This document shows, in pieces, positions 1 to 9,319 of a DNA stretch of 64,000 nucleotides. A model generated the notes under the pieces. The model ran no database searches. It was not told the DNA's origin and saw nothing but the letters and a program-made list of their open reading frames with translations. The stretch covers positions 62,001-126,000 of the forward strand of contig DASVPO010000006.1 in NCBI GenBank assembly GCA_036382855.1, read 5' to 3'. Source of the stretch: DASVTR01 sp036382855. Its GTDB lineage: Bacteria > Acidobacteriota > Blastocatellia > Pyrinomonadales > Pyrinomonadaceae. Positions within the stretch are counted from its first letter, which is position 1. Each line of letters begins with the position of its first letter. Position numbers and translations under genes: made by a program.

Positions 1-1
1 C

Positions 2-1705
2 CGCTATTCGACGCACCTGCTGGACCTGATGCCGGAAGGCACAGTGCTCTACGGCGCGCTGCCGAATTTGACGAACACCATCGCTCAATCACACGAGATT
101 ATGCAGAAGCGTATTCAGCAGAATCCTGCGTTGCGCGAATGGTGGCAGAAGGAGAATCATCAATCGAAGGCGGACGGCGCGAATCTGAATCAGGTGATGG
201 AACGCGTGCGCGAGTTTGGTAAGTACCTTGGCAGCGAGATAGCCGTCAGCGCGCAGTTGGGCGCAAACGGCGAGCCGCAGAATCCGCTGGTCGTCGGCGA
301 GTTGAGCGATGCGGCCGGATTCCGCCCGTTCCTCGAACAGCAACTCGCACAGTTAAAGACGCAGGGCACAAACGGGCCAAGCATTCGCATCATTGACGAC
401 CCGGCAACTGCTGCGCCGTCAGCCGCGGACGCCAAACAACAGGAGGTTCTGGTCTGGATACAGGGCGACCTCTTCGCGGCAGCGCCGAAGCTTGAGCAAC
501 TGCAACGCCTCGCCTCGACCATGAAAGCGCCCGGCACGAATGCCTTTACGCAGTCAGCCTTCTATGCACGCATCAGCGAGACTTATCGAGAGGGCGCTGG
601 TCTTATCGTCGCCGCCGACCTCGAAAAGATAGTGCCGCAGATGATGCAGCAGGACGCTAAGCAGAGCGGCGGAGAGCAGCGCGCCGAAGTCTTCCGCGAA
701 CTAGGGCTCACCAATCTCAAGCACTTCATGGTCGAGCAGAAGGAAGACGCAGGCAAGACGCTGAGCCGCGCTATGCTCACCTTCAACGAAACGAAGCGCG
801 GCATTCCTTCTTGGCTCGCTGCTCCGGGGCCGATGGGCGCGCTGGAATACATCTCGCCCGATGCCAACATGGTCACAGCCTTCGTCGTTAAAGAACCCGT
901 GGCGCTCGTTGACGATTTGTTCGGCGCGCTTGAGAAGGTGCAGCCGGATTTGCGCGCGAAGCTTAACGAGCTACAGACGCAGCATGGTCTCGACGTTCGT
1001 AAAGACTTCGCAGCGCCTCTGGGCGGTGAGTTTGCCTTCACGATTGACGGGCCCATCCTGCCGACTCCTTCATGGAAGATGATTTTCGAAGTCTATGACC
1101 AGCAGAAGCTGCAACAGACTTTCGAGCGCATCGTCGAGGAAGTCAATCGCGTGGCTGGCAGGGAAGGCAAAGGCGGCCTGCAATGGGAGCGCACGAGCGT
1201 CGGCGGCTATACCTTCTACACGCTGCGTTCTATGGACTTCGGCCTCGAAGTGCATTACACATACGCGGGCGGCTACTTAATCGTCGCACCAACGGGCGCT
1301 CTCTTGTCAAACGCGATTCGCTATCGCGACGCGGGCCACACCCTGCTTCATTCGGCACGCTTCAAGTCGGCACTTCCGTCGGACGGCAACGCAAACTTTT
1401 CGGCCATCTTCTACCACGACCTCGCGCCGCTGCTTGAGCCGCTCACGACGCGCGCCGCGAAGTCGAAGAACCTGACCGAAGAACAGCAGGCGGCGCTCCG
1501 TCAACTCGGAGCAGACCAGCCGCCGACTCTCGCTTACGCTTATGCGCAGGGCGACCGCATCATCCTCGCCGCTAATACGGAGGGCGGCCCCTTCGGCATC
1601 AGTCCGGCCAGCCTGCTCGGCATGCCAAACGCCTTCGAGTTGCAGCACGTCATCAGTGGCTCGATGCAGACTGAGAAGAAGGAAGCGGAGAAGCAAAGCA
1701 AGTAA
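2..1705 (+). CDS. Unrecognised protein, 5' end outside the window
   Basis: The frame is open from base 2 to the stop at 1705 (567 visible residues), so the gene starts upstream. I do not recognise the family. The visible part looks like a large soluble or extracytoplasmic protein with two similar halves. Near the start it reads GTVLYGALPNLTNTI, and near the end are segments on handling small barrel-like strands (VGGYTFYTLRS) and a charged tail ending KKEAEKQSK. There is no membrane segment in the visible portion. It lies 130 bases upstream of an ABC export cluster on the same strand and may be co-transcribed with it. From memory, Acidobacteriota proteins beginning similarly can carry an N-terminal membrane or anti-sigma-like part, but that region is not in view and I make no functional claim. 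Confidence 0.75.
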   Translation, partial: RYSTHLLDLMPEGTVLYGALPNLTNTIAQSHEIMQKRIQQNPALREWWQKENHQSKADGANLNQVMERVREFGKYLGSEIAVSAQLGANGEPQNPLVVGELSDAAGFRPFLEQQLAQLKTQGTNGPSIRIIDDPATAAPSAADAKQQEVLVWIQGDLFAAAPKLEQLQRLASTMKAPGTNAFTQSAFYARISETYREGAGLIVAADLEKIVPQMMQQDAKQSGGEQRAEVFRELGLTNLKHFMVEQKEDAGKTLSRAMLTFNETKRGIPSWLAAPGPMGALEYISPDANMVTAFVVKEPVALVDDLFGALEKVQPDLRAKLNELQTQHGLDVRKDFAAPLGGEFAFTIDGPILPTPSWKMIFEVYDQQKLQQTFERIVEEVNRVAGREGKGGLQWERTSVGGYTFYTLRSMDFGLEVHYTYAGGYLIVAPTGALLSNAIRYRDAGHTLLHSARFKSALPSDGNANFSAIFYHDLAPLLEPLTTRAAKSKNLTEEQQAALRQLGADQPPTLAYAYAQGDRIILAANTEGGPFGISPASLLGMPNAFELQHVISGSMQTEKKEAEKQSK

Positions 1706-1837
1706 GATTGCTTCAGTTGAATTGAAAGGCGCTCGTGTTACAAGATGTGTCGGCCGTCGGAAGCTCCTAATTCCGGCGGCCGACACCGGCGCATCTTCAA
1801 GCAGTTTATCTTCCGGGAAAGCACGAGACAAAAGAGC

Positions 1838-2788
1838 ATGAACCCAGTCATTGACCTCGACGGGCTGAGCGTTGATTTCGGCAGGCCCATCCTGAAAGAC
1901 CTGCACGCGGGCTTGCGCGGCAAAGCCATCGGCCTCCTTGGCCCAAACGGTGCTGGCAAGACCACGTTGATTCACACGCTGCTTGGCTTTCATGCGCCCT
2001 CAAAGGGCACTGCGCGCATCTTCGATCAGGACATCACGACAGGAGCAAAGCAGATTCGTCGTTTCATCGGCTACATGCCAGAGCGCGATTCCTTCATTGC
2101 CAAGATGAGCTGCGTCCACTTCGTCCGCCTGATGGGCGAGCTTTCGGGGCTGCCCGCCGACACGGCGCTCGAACGCGCACACGAAGCGCTCTTCTACGTC
2201 GGCCTCGGTGAAGCGCGCTACCGCAAGCTCGATACCTACTCGCTCGGCATGAAGCAACTCGCCAAGCTCGCGCAGGCGATTGTCCACGGGCCGAAGCTGA
2301 TTATCTTGGACGAACCGACCAACGGGCTTGACCCGCCGACGCGCCTGCGCATGATTAAGCTCATCCGCGAAATACGCGATAGCGGCCAGGCCAATATCCT
2401 TCTCTCTTCGCACCTGCTCAGGGATGTCGAGGAGACGTGCGACGAGATTCTGGTCCTGAAGGAAGGGCGCATCGCCGTCTATGCGAATCTCGAAGAGGAG
2501 CGGCGCGCCAATCGCAAGTTTCTTGAGATGGAGACGCGCGGCGACCTGGGCCAATTCGTCGCAGCCATCGGAGAGCTTGGCTGCGAATACGCGCAGACGG
2601 GCGAGCGTCGCGTGAAGCTCGTCCTGCAAAACGGCGTCGAAGTTCGCGACCTCTACAAACTCGCGGCCGAACGGCAGATACAGATTCGTCGTCTCAACTA
2701 CAAACGCGATTCGCTGGAAGACATCTTCCTGAAAGCGATGGAAAACGGCACGCAGGAAGTAGTCGCCCAAGACGCGACGAGGAACTAA
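1838..2788 (+). CDS. ABC transporter ATP-binding protein (first of two)
   Basis: ATPase subunit of an ABC-2 type exporter, 316 residues, cytoplasmic. The chosen ATG gives MNPVIDLDGLSVDFG; an upstream in-frame ATG at 1745 would add a low-quality 31-residue tail and is less likely. It has a Walker A (GPNGAGKTT), a signature-like YSLGMKQ (degenerate LSGGQ), a Walker B (LIILDEPTNGLDPP) and an H-loop (LLSSHLLRDVEE). The roughly 100-residue C-terminal extension after the nucleotide-binding fold is usual for ABC-2 exporters of the CcmA/NatA type. Its stop is 2 bases before the next gene, so it is operonic with the permease at 2791. Substrate unknown. Confidence 0.93.
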   Translation: MNPVIDLDGLSVDFGRPILKDLHAGLRGKAIGLLGPNGAGKTTLIHTLLGFHAPSKGTARIFDQDITTGAKQIRRFIGYMPERDSFIAKMSCVHFVRLMGELSGLPADTALERAHEALFYVGLGEARYRKLDTYSLGMKQLAKLAQAIVHGPKLIILDEPTNGLDPPTRLRMIKLIREIRDSGQANILLSSHLLRDVEETCDEILVLKEGRIAVYANLEEERRANRKFLEMETRGDLGQFVAAIGELGCEYAQTGERRVKLVLQNGVEVRDLYKLAAERQIQIRRLNYKRDSLEDIFLKAMENGTQEVVAQDATRN

Positions 2789-2790
2789 CA

Positions 2791-3705
2791 ATGGCTGTCT
2801 ACGAGCACACTTACCGTCAGTATGACGGGCCGACCACGCCCGAATGGTCGCGCTTTCTGATTATCCCGCGCCACGCCTACCGCACCATCTTCGGGTCGAA
2901 GCTCTTTATCGGGCTCTTCGTCGCCTGCTTCATCTATCCTTTGATAGCGAGCATCTTTATCTACCTGCATCACAACGTCAACGCGATGGCGATCATGCGC
3001 GTCACCATTGGCGACCTTGTGCCGATTGATGCGGAGTTCTTCCAGTTTTTCGTCGTCTTGCAGGGCATCATAGGCTTCTTTCTCAACGTCCTGATTGGCC
3101 CACCGCTCATCTCGCGCGATCTGGCAAACAACGCTCTGCCGCTCTATTTGTGCAGGCCGCTGTCGCGCGCCGAGTATGTGCTTGGCAAGATGTCCGTCGT
3201 GACGATTCTGCTGTCGTTAATCACGTGGGTTCCCGGCCTCCTGCTCTTTCTCTTTCAGGCATATCTGGCGGGCGGCGGTTGGCTGTGGCAGAATCTACAC
3301 ATCGCCGCGGCGATTTTCGTCGGAAGTATCGTCTGGATTATCCTGCTGGCTTTGATGTCGCAGGCCATTTCGGCGCTCGTCAAATGGCGCATCGCGGCGA
3401 GCGCGGCGCTTGTTGCCATCTTCTTCATCCCGTCCGCCTTCGGCCAGATTATTAACAACATTTTCTGGACACGCTGGGGCAACATCATTAGCTTGCCCGC
3501 GATTATCGGAAACATCTGGTCAGGACTCTTCGGCACGTTCGTTCGCCAGACGGGCAGCTTTCGCGGGCGCATCAACGGCCAGCGCGTTAATATCACGATG
3601 ATTGAGCCGCCGCTCTGGACAACGTGGCTCGCGCTTCTTTTGATTTGCGCTTTCTGTCTCTACCTGCTCGTGCGTAAGGTCAGGGCTTACGAGGTGGTGC
3701 GCTGA
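2791..3705 (+). CDS. ABC-2 type transporter permease (first of two)
   Basis: Integral membrane subunit of 304 residues, expected to pair with the ATPase just upstream. About six hydrophobic segments are visible, for example FIGLFVACFIYPLIASIFIY, a long one around residues 80-105, then VTILLSLITWVPGLLLFLF and the last TM before the basic tail VRKVRAYEVVR. The soluble N-terminus reads MAVYEHTYRQYDG. The RDLANNALPLYLCRPLSRAEYVLGK stretch (residues about 110-135) is the cytoplasmic coupling region commonly seen in ABC-2 permeases. The stop overlaps the start of the next ATPase by one base (TGATG), indicating translational coupling. Confidence 0.88.
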   Translation: MAVYEHTYRQYDGPTTPEWSRFLIIPRHAYRTIFGSKLFIGLFVACFIYPLIASIFIYLHHNVNAMAIMRVTIGDLVPIDAEFFQFFVVLQGIIGFFLNVLIGPPLISRDLANNALPLYLCRPLSRAEYVLGKMSVVTILLSLITWVPGLLLFLFQAYLAGGGWLWQNLHIAAAIFVGSIVWIILLALMSQAISALVKWRIAASAALVAIFFIPSAFGQIINNIFWTRWGNIISLPAIIGNIWSGLFGTFVRQTGSFRGRINGQRVNITMIEPPLWTTWLALLLICAFCLYLLVRKVRAYEVVR

Positions 3706-4646
3706 TGATGAATGAAGTTTCAACGCAACAGATGATAGTCTTCGACGACGTTTCGAAATTCTACGGCGAGATACTCGGCGTCAACCGCGTCAATCTCTCG
3801 ATTGCTCCCGGCATCACAAGCCTCGTCGGCCCGAATGGTTCGGGCAAGACGACTTTGATGAACTTGATGACGGGACTGCTGCAACCGACGCGCGGCGACA
3901 TCAGCATCCTCGGCATCCGCCCGGACCAACCCGAACAGCTTTTCCGCAAGGTCGGCTACTGCGCACAGTTTGATTCCTTTCCGCGCGGCGTGACGGGCCG
4001 CGAGTTCATCAAGTCGTACCTGACTGTTTACGGCCACACGCGGACGGAAGCCGACGAGTTGACGCACAGGGCTCTGGAGCGTGTGAGCCTCATGGAGGCC
4101 GCCGACCGCAAGGTCGCTGGCTACAGCAAAGGCATGCGCCAGCGCATACGTCTTGCTCAATCAATCGCGCACAGCCCGTCGGTTCTGATTCTCGATGAGC
4201 CGCTGAACGGGCTCGACCCGATGGCCCGCGCCGAAATCATACGCCTCTTCCGTCAACTCGCGGACGAGGGCTTGCACCTGATACTGTCAAGCCACATCCT
4301 GCACGAAGTTGACATGATGTCGGATGCGGTCGTGCTCTTGAACAACGGTTATGTCGTCGCTGAAGGCGACATACACGGCGTCCGCGATGAGATGGAAGAG
4401 CACCCTATGGAAATTCTCATCCGCTGCGACCGTCCGTCTCATCTGGCGGCGCGCGTCTTCGAGCACGATGCTGTGGTCGAAGCGCGCGTGCACAAGGACG
4501 CGCGCGGCCTCTTCATCAGGACGCGCAATGCAGACAGCTTTTACCTGCTCTTGAATCGCATCGTGCTGGAAGGCGAGTTTAACGTCGAATCAATTGCGCC
4601 GGTGGACGACGACCTGAACGCTGTTTACCAGTACTTGATAGGTTAG
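3705..4646 (+). CDS. ABC transporter ATP-binding protein (second of two)
   Basis: Second ATPase of the cluster, 313 residues. Walker A is GPNGSGKTT, the signature region reads YSKGMRQR, Walker B is VLILDEPLNGLDPM and the H-loop is LSSHILHEV. A C-terminal regulatory extension of about 90 residues follows. It overlaps the preceding permease stop by one base and precedes a second permease, so the cluster encodes two ATPase/permease pairs that could form one heteromeric exporter or two related ones. The two ATPases are clearly paralogous but diverged, especially in their C-termini. Substrate not evident. Confidence 0.93.
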   Translation: MMNEVSTQQMIVFDDVSKFYGEILGVNRVNLSIAPGITSLVGPNGSGKTTLMNLMTGLLQPTRGDISILGIRPDQPEQLFRKVGYCAQFDSFPRGVTGREFIKSYLTVYGHTRTEADELTHRALERVSLMEAADRKVAGYSKGMRQRIRLAQSIAHSPSVLILDEPLNGLDPMARAEIIRLFRQLADEGLHLILSSHILHEVDMMSDAVVLLNNGYVVAEGDIHGVRDEMEEHPMEILIRCDRPSHLAARVFEHDAVVEARVHKDARGLFIRTRNADSFYLLLNRIVLEGEFNVESIAPVDDDLNAVYQYLIG

Positions 4647-4670
4647 GGTTTTGGAAGGGACAACAAAAGC

Positions 4671-5522
4671 ATGAGTGAGATGTTAGAAGCTGCGACGAGC
4701 AGTAAGACGAAAGAGGCGCTGCCGTGGTCGCTCTGGTTCAGACAGGCGGGCGCTATCCTGCGCATCGAACTAAAGAAAAACTTGTGGGGCAAGCGTGCCT
4801 TTCTGCTCTACCTGCTGACGCTGCTGCCCATCATGCTGATTGCGGCGCTGACGGCCTTTCCGCCCGACGAAATACGCGACCCCGTTGAGCGCAACATCGT
4901 CTTCGCCAATATCTACGGCGGACTCATCCTGCGCACAGTCATCTTCTTCGGCTGCGCTTGGATTTTTATGAACCTCTTCCGCGGCGACATAGTTGACCGC
5001 AGCCTTCACTACTATTTTCTCTCGCCCGTCAGGCGCGAAGTGCTGGTGGCCGGAAAATATTTGTCGGGCCTGCTGGCCTCGATGCTGCTCTTCGTGACGA
5101 CGACAGTTGCTTCGATGCTCCTGCTCTATTTACCGCAGGGCGGCGGCCCGTACCTGCTCAACGGCGCAGGGCTCGGACAGTTGTTGACATACGCTGGCAT
5201 TACCGCTCTGGCGTGCCTCGGCTACGGCGCTTTCTTTCTGGTCGTCGGACTCTTCTTCCGCAACCCGATTATCCCGGCGCTACTGCTCTACGGCTGGGAA
5301 TGGCTCAACTTCCTACTGCCGCCCGTCCTCAAAAAGCTCAGCGTCATCCACTACCTTAATTCGCTCTCGCCGATTCCCATTAACGAAGGCCCGTTCGCCA
5401 TCCTCGTCGAGCCGACGCCCGCGTGGATTTCCGTCCCCGGCCTGCTATTCGTGACGGCGATGGTCCTGGGCCTTGCGAGCTTACAGATTCGCAGGATGGA
5501 GATTAGATACGGCGGCGAGTGA
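4671..5522 (+). CDS. ABC-2 type transporter permease (second of two)
   Basis: Membrane permease of 283 residues, last gene of the ABC cluster. After a short soluble N-terminus (about 30 residues) come six hydrophobic segments, including AFLLYLLTLLPIMLIAALTA and a final VPGLLFVTAMVLGLASL. The RSLHYYFLSPVRREVLVAGK segment (residues about 107-126) matches the coupling region of ABC-2 permeases, in the same place as in the first permease. The start ATG at 4671 follows the ATPase stop by 24 bases, with AAGGGACAAC as a moderate ribosome-binding site. Confidence 0.86.
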   Translation: MSEMLEAATSSKTKEALPWSLWFRQAGAILRIELKKNLWGKRAFLLYLLTLLPIMLIAALTAFPPDEIRDPVERNIVFANIYGGLILRTVIFFGCAWIFMNLFRGDIVDRSLHYYFLSPVRREVLVAGKYLSGLLASMLLFVTTTVASMLLLYLPQGGGPYLLNGAGLGQLLTYAGITALACLGYGAFFLVVGLFFRNPIIPALLLYGWEWLNFLLPPVLKKLSVIHYLNSLSPIPINEGPFAILVEPTPAWISVPGLLFVTAMVLGLASLQIRRMEIRYGGE

Positions 5523-5539
5523 GGCAAACTTTCTTTCGA

Positions 5540-5568
5540 TTGCCTGTGGCTCTATTTCTCGTTAAACT
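5540..5568 (+). promoter_or_regulatory. Sigma-70-like promoter before the small coiled-coil gene
   Basis: TTGCCT (-35), 17-base spacer, TAAACT (-10). Expected transcription start near 5575, about 27 bases before the ATG at 5602. Called by eye from spacing and hexamers; no experimental support. Confidence 0.45.
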
Positions 5569-5601
5569 AAGTCAGTAGATTGCAGCGGGAGGTAGCTCAG
5601 G

Positions 5602-5898
5602 ATGGCTGACGAAGACTTCCAAAAGAAGATGGAATTCATCATTGAGCAGCAGGCGCAGCTAGCAGTGAACCATGAGAAGGCTGCCGAGCGTCTGACGCGG
5701 CTGGAAAATCTTGTGGCGCGTTTCGCTCAGGCAACGGTTGACCGTTTTGAAGTTGTAGATGAGAGAATCAATGCCCTTATTGATGCTCAGATGCGCACAG
5801 AAGAGAGCATAAAGAAGACGGAAGAGAGTATCCGAAATCTAACTGCCGTCGTTGACCGCTACTTTAATGAAGGCCGCAACGGAAAGCCTGAAGCATAA
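5602..5898 (+). CDS. Small coiled-coil protein of unknown function
   Basis: 98 residues, very rich in Glu, Gln, Arg and Lys, with no signal peptide or membrane segment. Residues about 8-85 look like a continuous amphipathic coiled coil with repeating hydrophobic positions (EKAAERLTRLENLVARF, then EESIKKTEESIRNL, an internal near-repeat). A good Shine-Dalgarno (GGGAGGT) lies 11 bases before the ATG, and a promoter-like pair lies upstream, so it is probably expressed on its own. It converges on proC. Short coiled-coil proteins of this kind are common in Acidobacteriota; I cannot assign a role. Confidence 0.8.
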   Translation: MADEDFQKKMEFIIEQQAQLAVNHEKAAERLTRLENLVARFAQATVDRFEVVDERINALIDAQMRTEESIKKTEESIRNLTAVVDRYFNEGRNGKPEA

Positions 5899-5926
5899 CG
5901 CCAAGCGCTAAGTGTGAAGCGTGAGT

Positions 5927-6835
5927 TCATCCCTTCCTCTGGCCGAGCGCGACGGCGCGTTGGAAGGCTGCATAAACTGCCTTTGAGAGAACTGTCCGCA
6001 GGCTGCCCTTCTCCATTTGATAAATCGCTTCGGCACTCGTTCCGCCGGGAGACGTGACCATGTTGCGCAGCTCCGCCGGATGCTTGTGCGATTCCTGCGC
6101 GAAGAGGACGCTTCCGAGCATCGTCTGCAAAACCAACTCCTGCGAGACGTGGCGCGAGAATCCCATGTGCACGCCCGCGTCCGTCAGCGCTTCCATCACT
6201 AGAAAGATGTAGGTCGGGCCGGTAGCGGAAAGCGCCGTCGCCATGTCAATCATTCTTTCCGTCTCGACGTACATCTCGCGGCCAAGCGCACCTAGCATCG
6301 CGCGCACGGCCACCTGCTGCGACTCCGTGACCTCTTCGGTCGCCGTCCATGCAATCATTCCCTGACCAATCTGCGCAGGCGTGTTTGGCATCGCACGCAC
6401 AATGGCCGGATGCAGCAACTCGCTGGCAATCATCTCAATGCGCGCACCAGCGACAACAGATACCACCAACTGTTCCAGATGCAACACGCCCTTTAACTCC
6501 GCGAGCACGCCGTTCAGTCGTTGCGGCTTGACCGCTAATACGACAACTTTGTCAGGATGAGCATCGCCTTCATCTTTTTCCGTCGCCGCAAACGGCGTGG
6601 CGGCTTCGCGATTGCTCTCGACGACGCGTATGCCATACTTGCTCTGTAGCTCTTCGCGACGAGCCGCGCGCGGATGGCTGCCCGTTATCTGCTCAGGCGT
6701 GACGAGTTTGCGCCGCAACAGACCGGCAATCATGGCTTCGGCCATCACGCCGCAGCCGACGAATGAGAGCCGCGCTGTTTGAAGCGGGTTTGCTTGATTG
6801 CTCATTAAGGTTTGCGTTTCCGGCAAAGTGCTCAT
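5927..6835 (-). CDS. proC: Pyrroline-5-carboxylate reductase
   Basis: Last step of proline synthesis: NAD(P)H-dependent reduction of 1-pyrroline-5-carboxylate to L-proline, cytosolic. The N-terminal Rossmann fold shows VGCGVMAEAMIAGLL (GxGxM type), and the C-terminal dimerisation domain has the family signature around TSPGGTSAEAIYQMEKGSLR with preceding ATALSATGPTYIFLVMEAL. At 302 residues it is slightly longer than usual (about 270). The extra length is an N-terminal extension, and an internal ATG at 6805 (MSNQANPLQ) would give 292 residues and is an equally plausible start. It stands alone on the minus strand, convergent with the small coiled-coil gene. Confidence 0.95.
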   Translation of the reverse strand: MSTLPETQTLMSNQANPLQTARLSFVGCGVMAEAMIAGLLRRKLVTPEQITGSHPRAARREELQSKYGIRVVESNREAATPFAATEKDEGDAHPDKVVVLAVKPQRLNGVLAELKGVLHLEQLVVSVVAGARIEMIASELLHPAIVRAMPNTPAQIGQGMIAWTATEEVTESQQVAVRAMLGALGREMYVETERMIDMATALSATGPTYIFLVMEALTDAGVHMGFSRHVSQELVLQTMLGSVLFAQESHKHPAELRNMVTSPGGTSAEAIYQMEKGSLRTVLSKAVYAAFQRAVALGQRKG

Positions 6836-6990
6836 AGCTGATTTTAGTTTAGCCTGCGTGCTTCTTCCGCGTTATTCTCGTCCGTTTGTTTTCGCTATCC
6901 GGCCCTTGAGAAGATAGCGCAGTCGCCGCAAAGCGCGCCACTCTCTGTTAACCCTCTCCCTATCAAAAAGACAAAACAATTCTTCCTGCC

Positions 6991-7024
6991 ATTTACGATT
7001 CACGATTTACCATTTACGATAATC
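6991..7024 (+). repeat. 7-nt periodic tandem repeat abutting tyrS start
   Basis: Four imperfect heptamers of the TTACGAT type (TTACGAT, TCACGAT, TTACCAT, TTACGAT) directly before the tyrS ATG at 7027. Unlike the other loci here I see no inverted second arm. The repeat occupies the place where a Shine-Dalgarno would be. Confidence 0.8.
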
Positions 7025-7026
7025 GC

Positions 7027-8241
7027 ATGACCATTGACGAACAACTGGCATACCTGCGTCAGGGCACAACAGAGATTATCCGCGAAGAAGACCTGCGCGC
7101 GAAGCTGGAAAGAAGCGCACGAACGAATCGCCCTTTGCGCGTCAAGCTCGGCGCTGATCCGACCGCGCCCGACATACATCTGGGTCATACGGTCGTCATC
7201 CGTCGCTTGCGCGCGTTTCAGGAGTTGGGCCACACGGTCGTCTTCCTGATTGGCGATTTCACAGGACTCATCGGAGACCCTTCCGGCAAATCCGCCACAC
7301 GCCCGCAACTCTCGCGCGAAGAGATAGCGGCCAACGCCGAAACCTACAAAGCGCAAATCTTCAAGCTGCTCGACCCTGAAAAGACAGAGATTAGATTCAA
7401 CTCGGAATGGATGGACAAGCTCGGCTCTGCCGGCTTTATCCGTCTCGCTTCACACGTCACCGTCAAGCAGATTCTTGAGCGCGACGATTTTCAGAACCGC
7501 CTCGCTGAAGAGCGGCCCATCGCGCTGCACGAACTCCTCTACCCGCTCGTGCAAGCCTACGATTCGGTCGCACTCGAAGCCGACGTAGAGCTTGGCGGCT
7601 CCGACCAGAAATTCAACCTGCTCATGGGCCGCAACCTGCAACGCGAGTACGGGCAGGAGGCGCAAGTCTGCATCATCACGCCGCTCCTCGAAGGCACGGA
7701 CGGCGTGCAGAAAATGTCTAAGTCTCTCGGCAACTACATCGGGATTAACGAAGCGCCCGCAGAGATGTTCGGCAAGGTGATGTCCATCACCGACGAACTG
7801 ATGTGGCGCTACTACGAACTCTGCACGAACCTGCGCACGGAAGAGATTCGTCAACTTCGCGAAGCGGCCGAGAGCGGAGAGCGCAACCCGCGCGACATCA
7901 AGGTCGAACTCGCCCAGCGTATCATTACAGACTTTCATTCGGCTGCGGAGGCAAACGCGGCGGAAGAAGAGTTCAATCGCGTCTTCAGAAGCAAGCAAGC
8001 GCCGGATGAGATTGAAGTGCGTGAAGTAGAAGCTGGCGTGGCATGGCCGCTGCCTCAGCTACTCTTTAAAACTGGACTTGCTGCGTCAGTTGCAGAAGCA
8101 CGCCGATTGATAGAACAAGGCGGCGTGAGAATCGAGGGCGTGCGTCAAGCAGAAACAGGTATTGTGTTTAAAATTAATGCTGGTGAAGAGAGTCTCTTAC
8201 AGGTTGGTAAGCGCCGCTTCCTGCGCGTGCGCGGAGTATAA
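7027..8241 (+). CDS. tyrS: Tyrosyl-tRNA synthetase
   Basis: Charges tRNA-Tyr with tyrosine; cytosolic class I synthetase, 404 residues, normal for the TyrZ-like bacterial type. The HIGH-equivalent is HLGHT (residues 51-55), and the KMSKS loop is exactly KMSKS at residues 229-233. The C-terminal S4 RNA-binding domain covers about residues 340-404 (SVAEARRLIEQGGVRIEG). The ATG has no recognisable Shine-Dalgarno: the bases before it belong to a 7-nt tandem repeat ending two bases upstream. An RDD membrane protein follows 72 bases downstream on the same strand. Confidence 0.97.
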   Translation: MTIDEQLAYLRQGTTEIIREEDLRAKLERSARTNRPLRVKLGADPTAPDIHLGHTVVIRRLRAFQELGHTVVFLIGDFTGLIGDPSGKSATRPQLSREEIAANAETYKAQIFKLLDPEKTEIRFNSEWMDKLGSAGFIRLASHVTVKQILERDDFQNRLAEERPIALHELLYPLVQAYDSVALEADVELGGSDQKFNLLMGRNLQREYGQEAQVCIITPLLEGTDGVQKMSKSLGNYIGINEAPAEMFGKVMSITDELMWRYYELCTNLRTEEIRQLREAAESGERNPRDIKVELAQRIITDFHSAAEANAAEEEFNRVFRSKQAPDEIEVREVEAGVAWPLPQLLFKTGLAASVAEARRLIEQGGVRIEGVRQAETGIVFKINAGEESLLQVGKRRFLRVRGV

Positions 8242-8313
8242 GACCGGCATGTTATCTTTTGTCGGCAGAGCAGCAGAGCAGAAGCAGCGTAAAACCACGC
8301 ACAGTTAATTAAT

Positions 8314-9141
8314 ATGTCTGCCGAACTCGCTATCAGCAACGAAGAGATTCTGGTGATTGAGACGCCGGAGCGCGTGCCGCTTCACTTTGCGCTGGCGTCC
8401 ATCGGGAATCGGTTTCTGGCGTGCGCGATTGACCACGGGATACAAATCTTTGTGATGATTATCATCGCGATAGCTTTTATTCTCATCGCGGATTTCATTG
8501 ATTTCGGCGGCTCACTAAGCGCTGCGCCGAAGTGGGTCTATGCGATTCTGATTCTCGTCGTCGCATTTATCTGGACGAGCTACTTCATCGTCTTCGAGTG
8601 GCTCTGGAACGGACAGACGCCGGGCAAACGATGGCTCAAGCTGCGCGTCATTCGTGAAGACGGGCGGCCCATCACGTTCTGGGAAGCGGCCGTGCGCAAT
8701 CTGCTGCGCATCTTCGACATCATGCCGTTCCCTTTTTATTCCATCGGTCTTATCTGTGTCTTCGCGAGCCGTCGCGACCAGAGAGTCGGCGATATGGTGG
8801 CAGGCTCCGTGGTCGTGCGCGAGCGCGAAGCCGAAGCGCCGACCTTCGATCAGGTCTTCGCAGGGCCTGTCTCCGACGCGGCGCTGCGTCGTTCGTTCAA
8901 GCCCGTCGTCTTCAACGCCAGCCTGCAACCCATCACGGCGCGCGAGATGGAGGTCGTCGAAGCGTTCCTGCGCCGCCGTTGGGACTTGCCGGACCATCCG
9001 CGCCAGTGGATGGCATGGCGCGTCGCCACACCGCTCTTGATGAAACTGCGACCCGAATACGACATCAAGACCTTTACCTACGAAGGCTTTCTCGAAGAAC
9101 TGCTCCACCGCTACCGCGCCGAACACCGCTTCACAGGCTAA
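8314..9141 (+). CDS. RDD family membrane protein
   Basis: 275 residues. The RDD domain spans about residues 25-165: the first TM is introduced by IGNRFLACAIDHGI (the R..D pair of the family), the second and third TMs surround FIWTSYFIVFEWLWNGQTPGKRWLKLRV, and the C-terminal part contains FASRRDQRVGDMVAGSVVVRE, typical of the family. A further 100 or so soluble residues follow (REMEVVEAFLRRR), resembling the extension seen in RDD proteins that accompany stage-II-sporulation-M-like membrane proteins, although no such partner is adjacent here. Function unknown; RDD proteins are multipass membrane proteins of poorly defined role. Confidence 0.88.
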   Translation: MSAELAISNEEILVIETPERVPLHFALASIGNRFLACAIDHGIQIFVMIIIAIAFILIADFIDFGGSLSAAPKWVYAILILVVAFIWTSYFIVFEWLWNGQTPGKRWLKLRVIREDGRPITFWEAAVRNLLRIFDIMPFPFYSIGLICVFASRRDQRVGDMVAGSVVVREREAEAPTFDQVFAGPVSDAALRRSFKPVVFNASLQPITAREMEVVEAFLRRRWDLPDHPRQWMAWRVATPLLMKLRPEYDIKTFTYEGFLEELLHRYRAEHRFTG

Positions 9142-9234
9142 CGGTAAAGACTTACGGAAACCGCCCGCCCTTTATCAGTTTCCGTTAAAAAAGCCTGACT
9201 TTCATGTTCAGAGAGTCGTACAGCCTGAGCGAAA

Positions 9235-9263
9235 TTGACCGGGCTTTAACGCTCTGTTAAGCT
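9235..9263 (+). promoter_or_regulatory. Sigma-70-like promoter of the thiolase gene
   Basis: TTGACC (-35), 17-base spacer, TAAGCT (-10). Predicted start near 9270 leaves a leader of about 50 bases ending in an AAGGAAAG ribosome-binding site before the ATG at 9320. Upstream, 9154-9185 holds an 8-bp inverted repeat (ACGGAAAC/GTTTCCGT) without a U tract; its role is unclear. Confidence 0.55.
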
Positions 9264-9319
9264 TATCTGTTTGATATCAACCACAGTATTTCATCTATAG
9301 AAAGGTAAGAAGGAAAGCA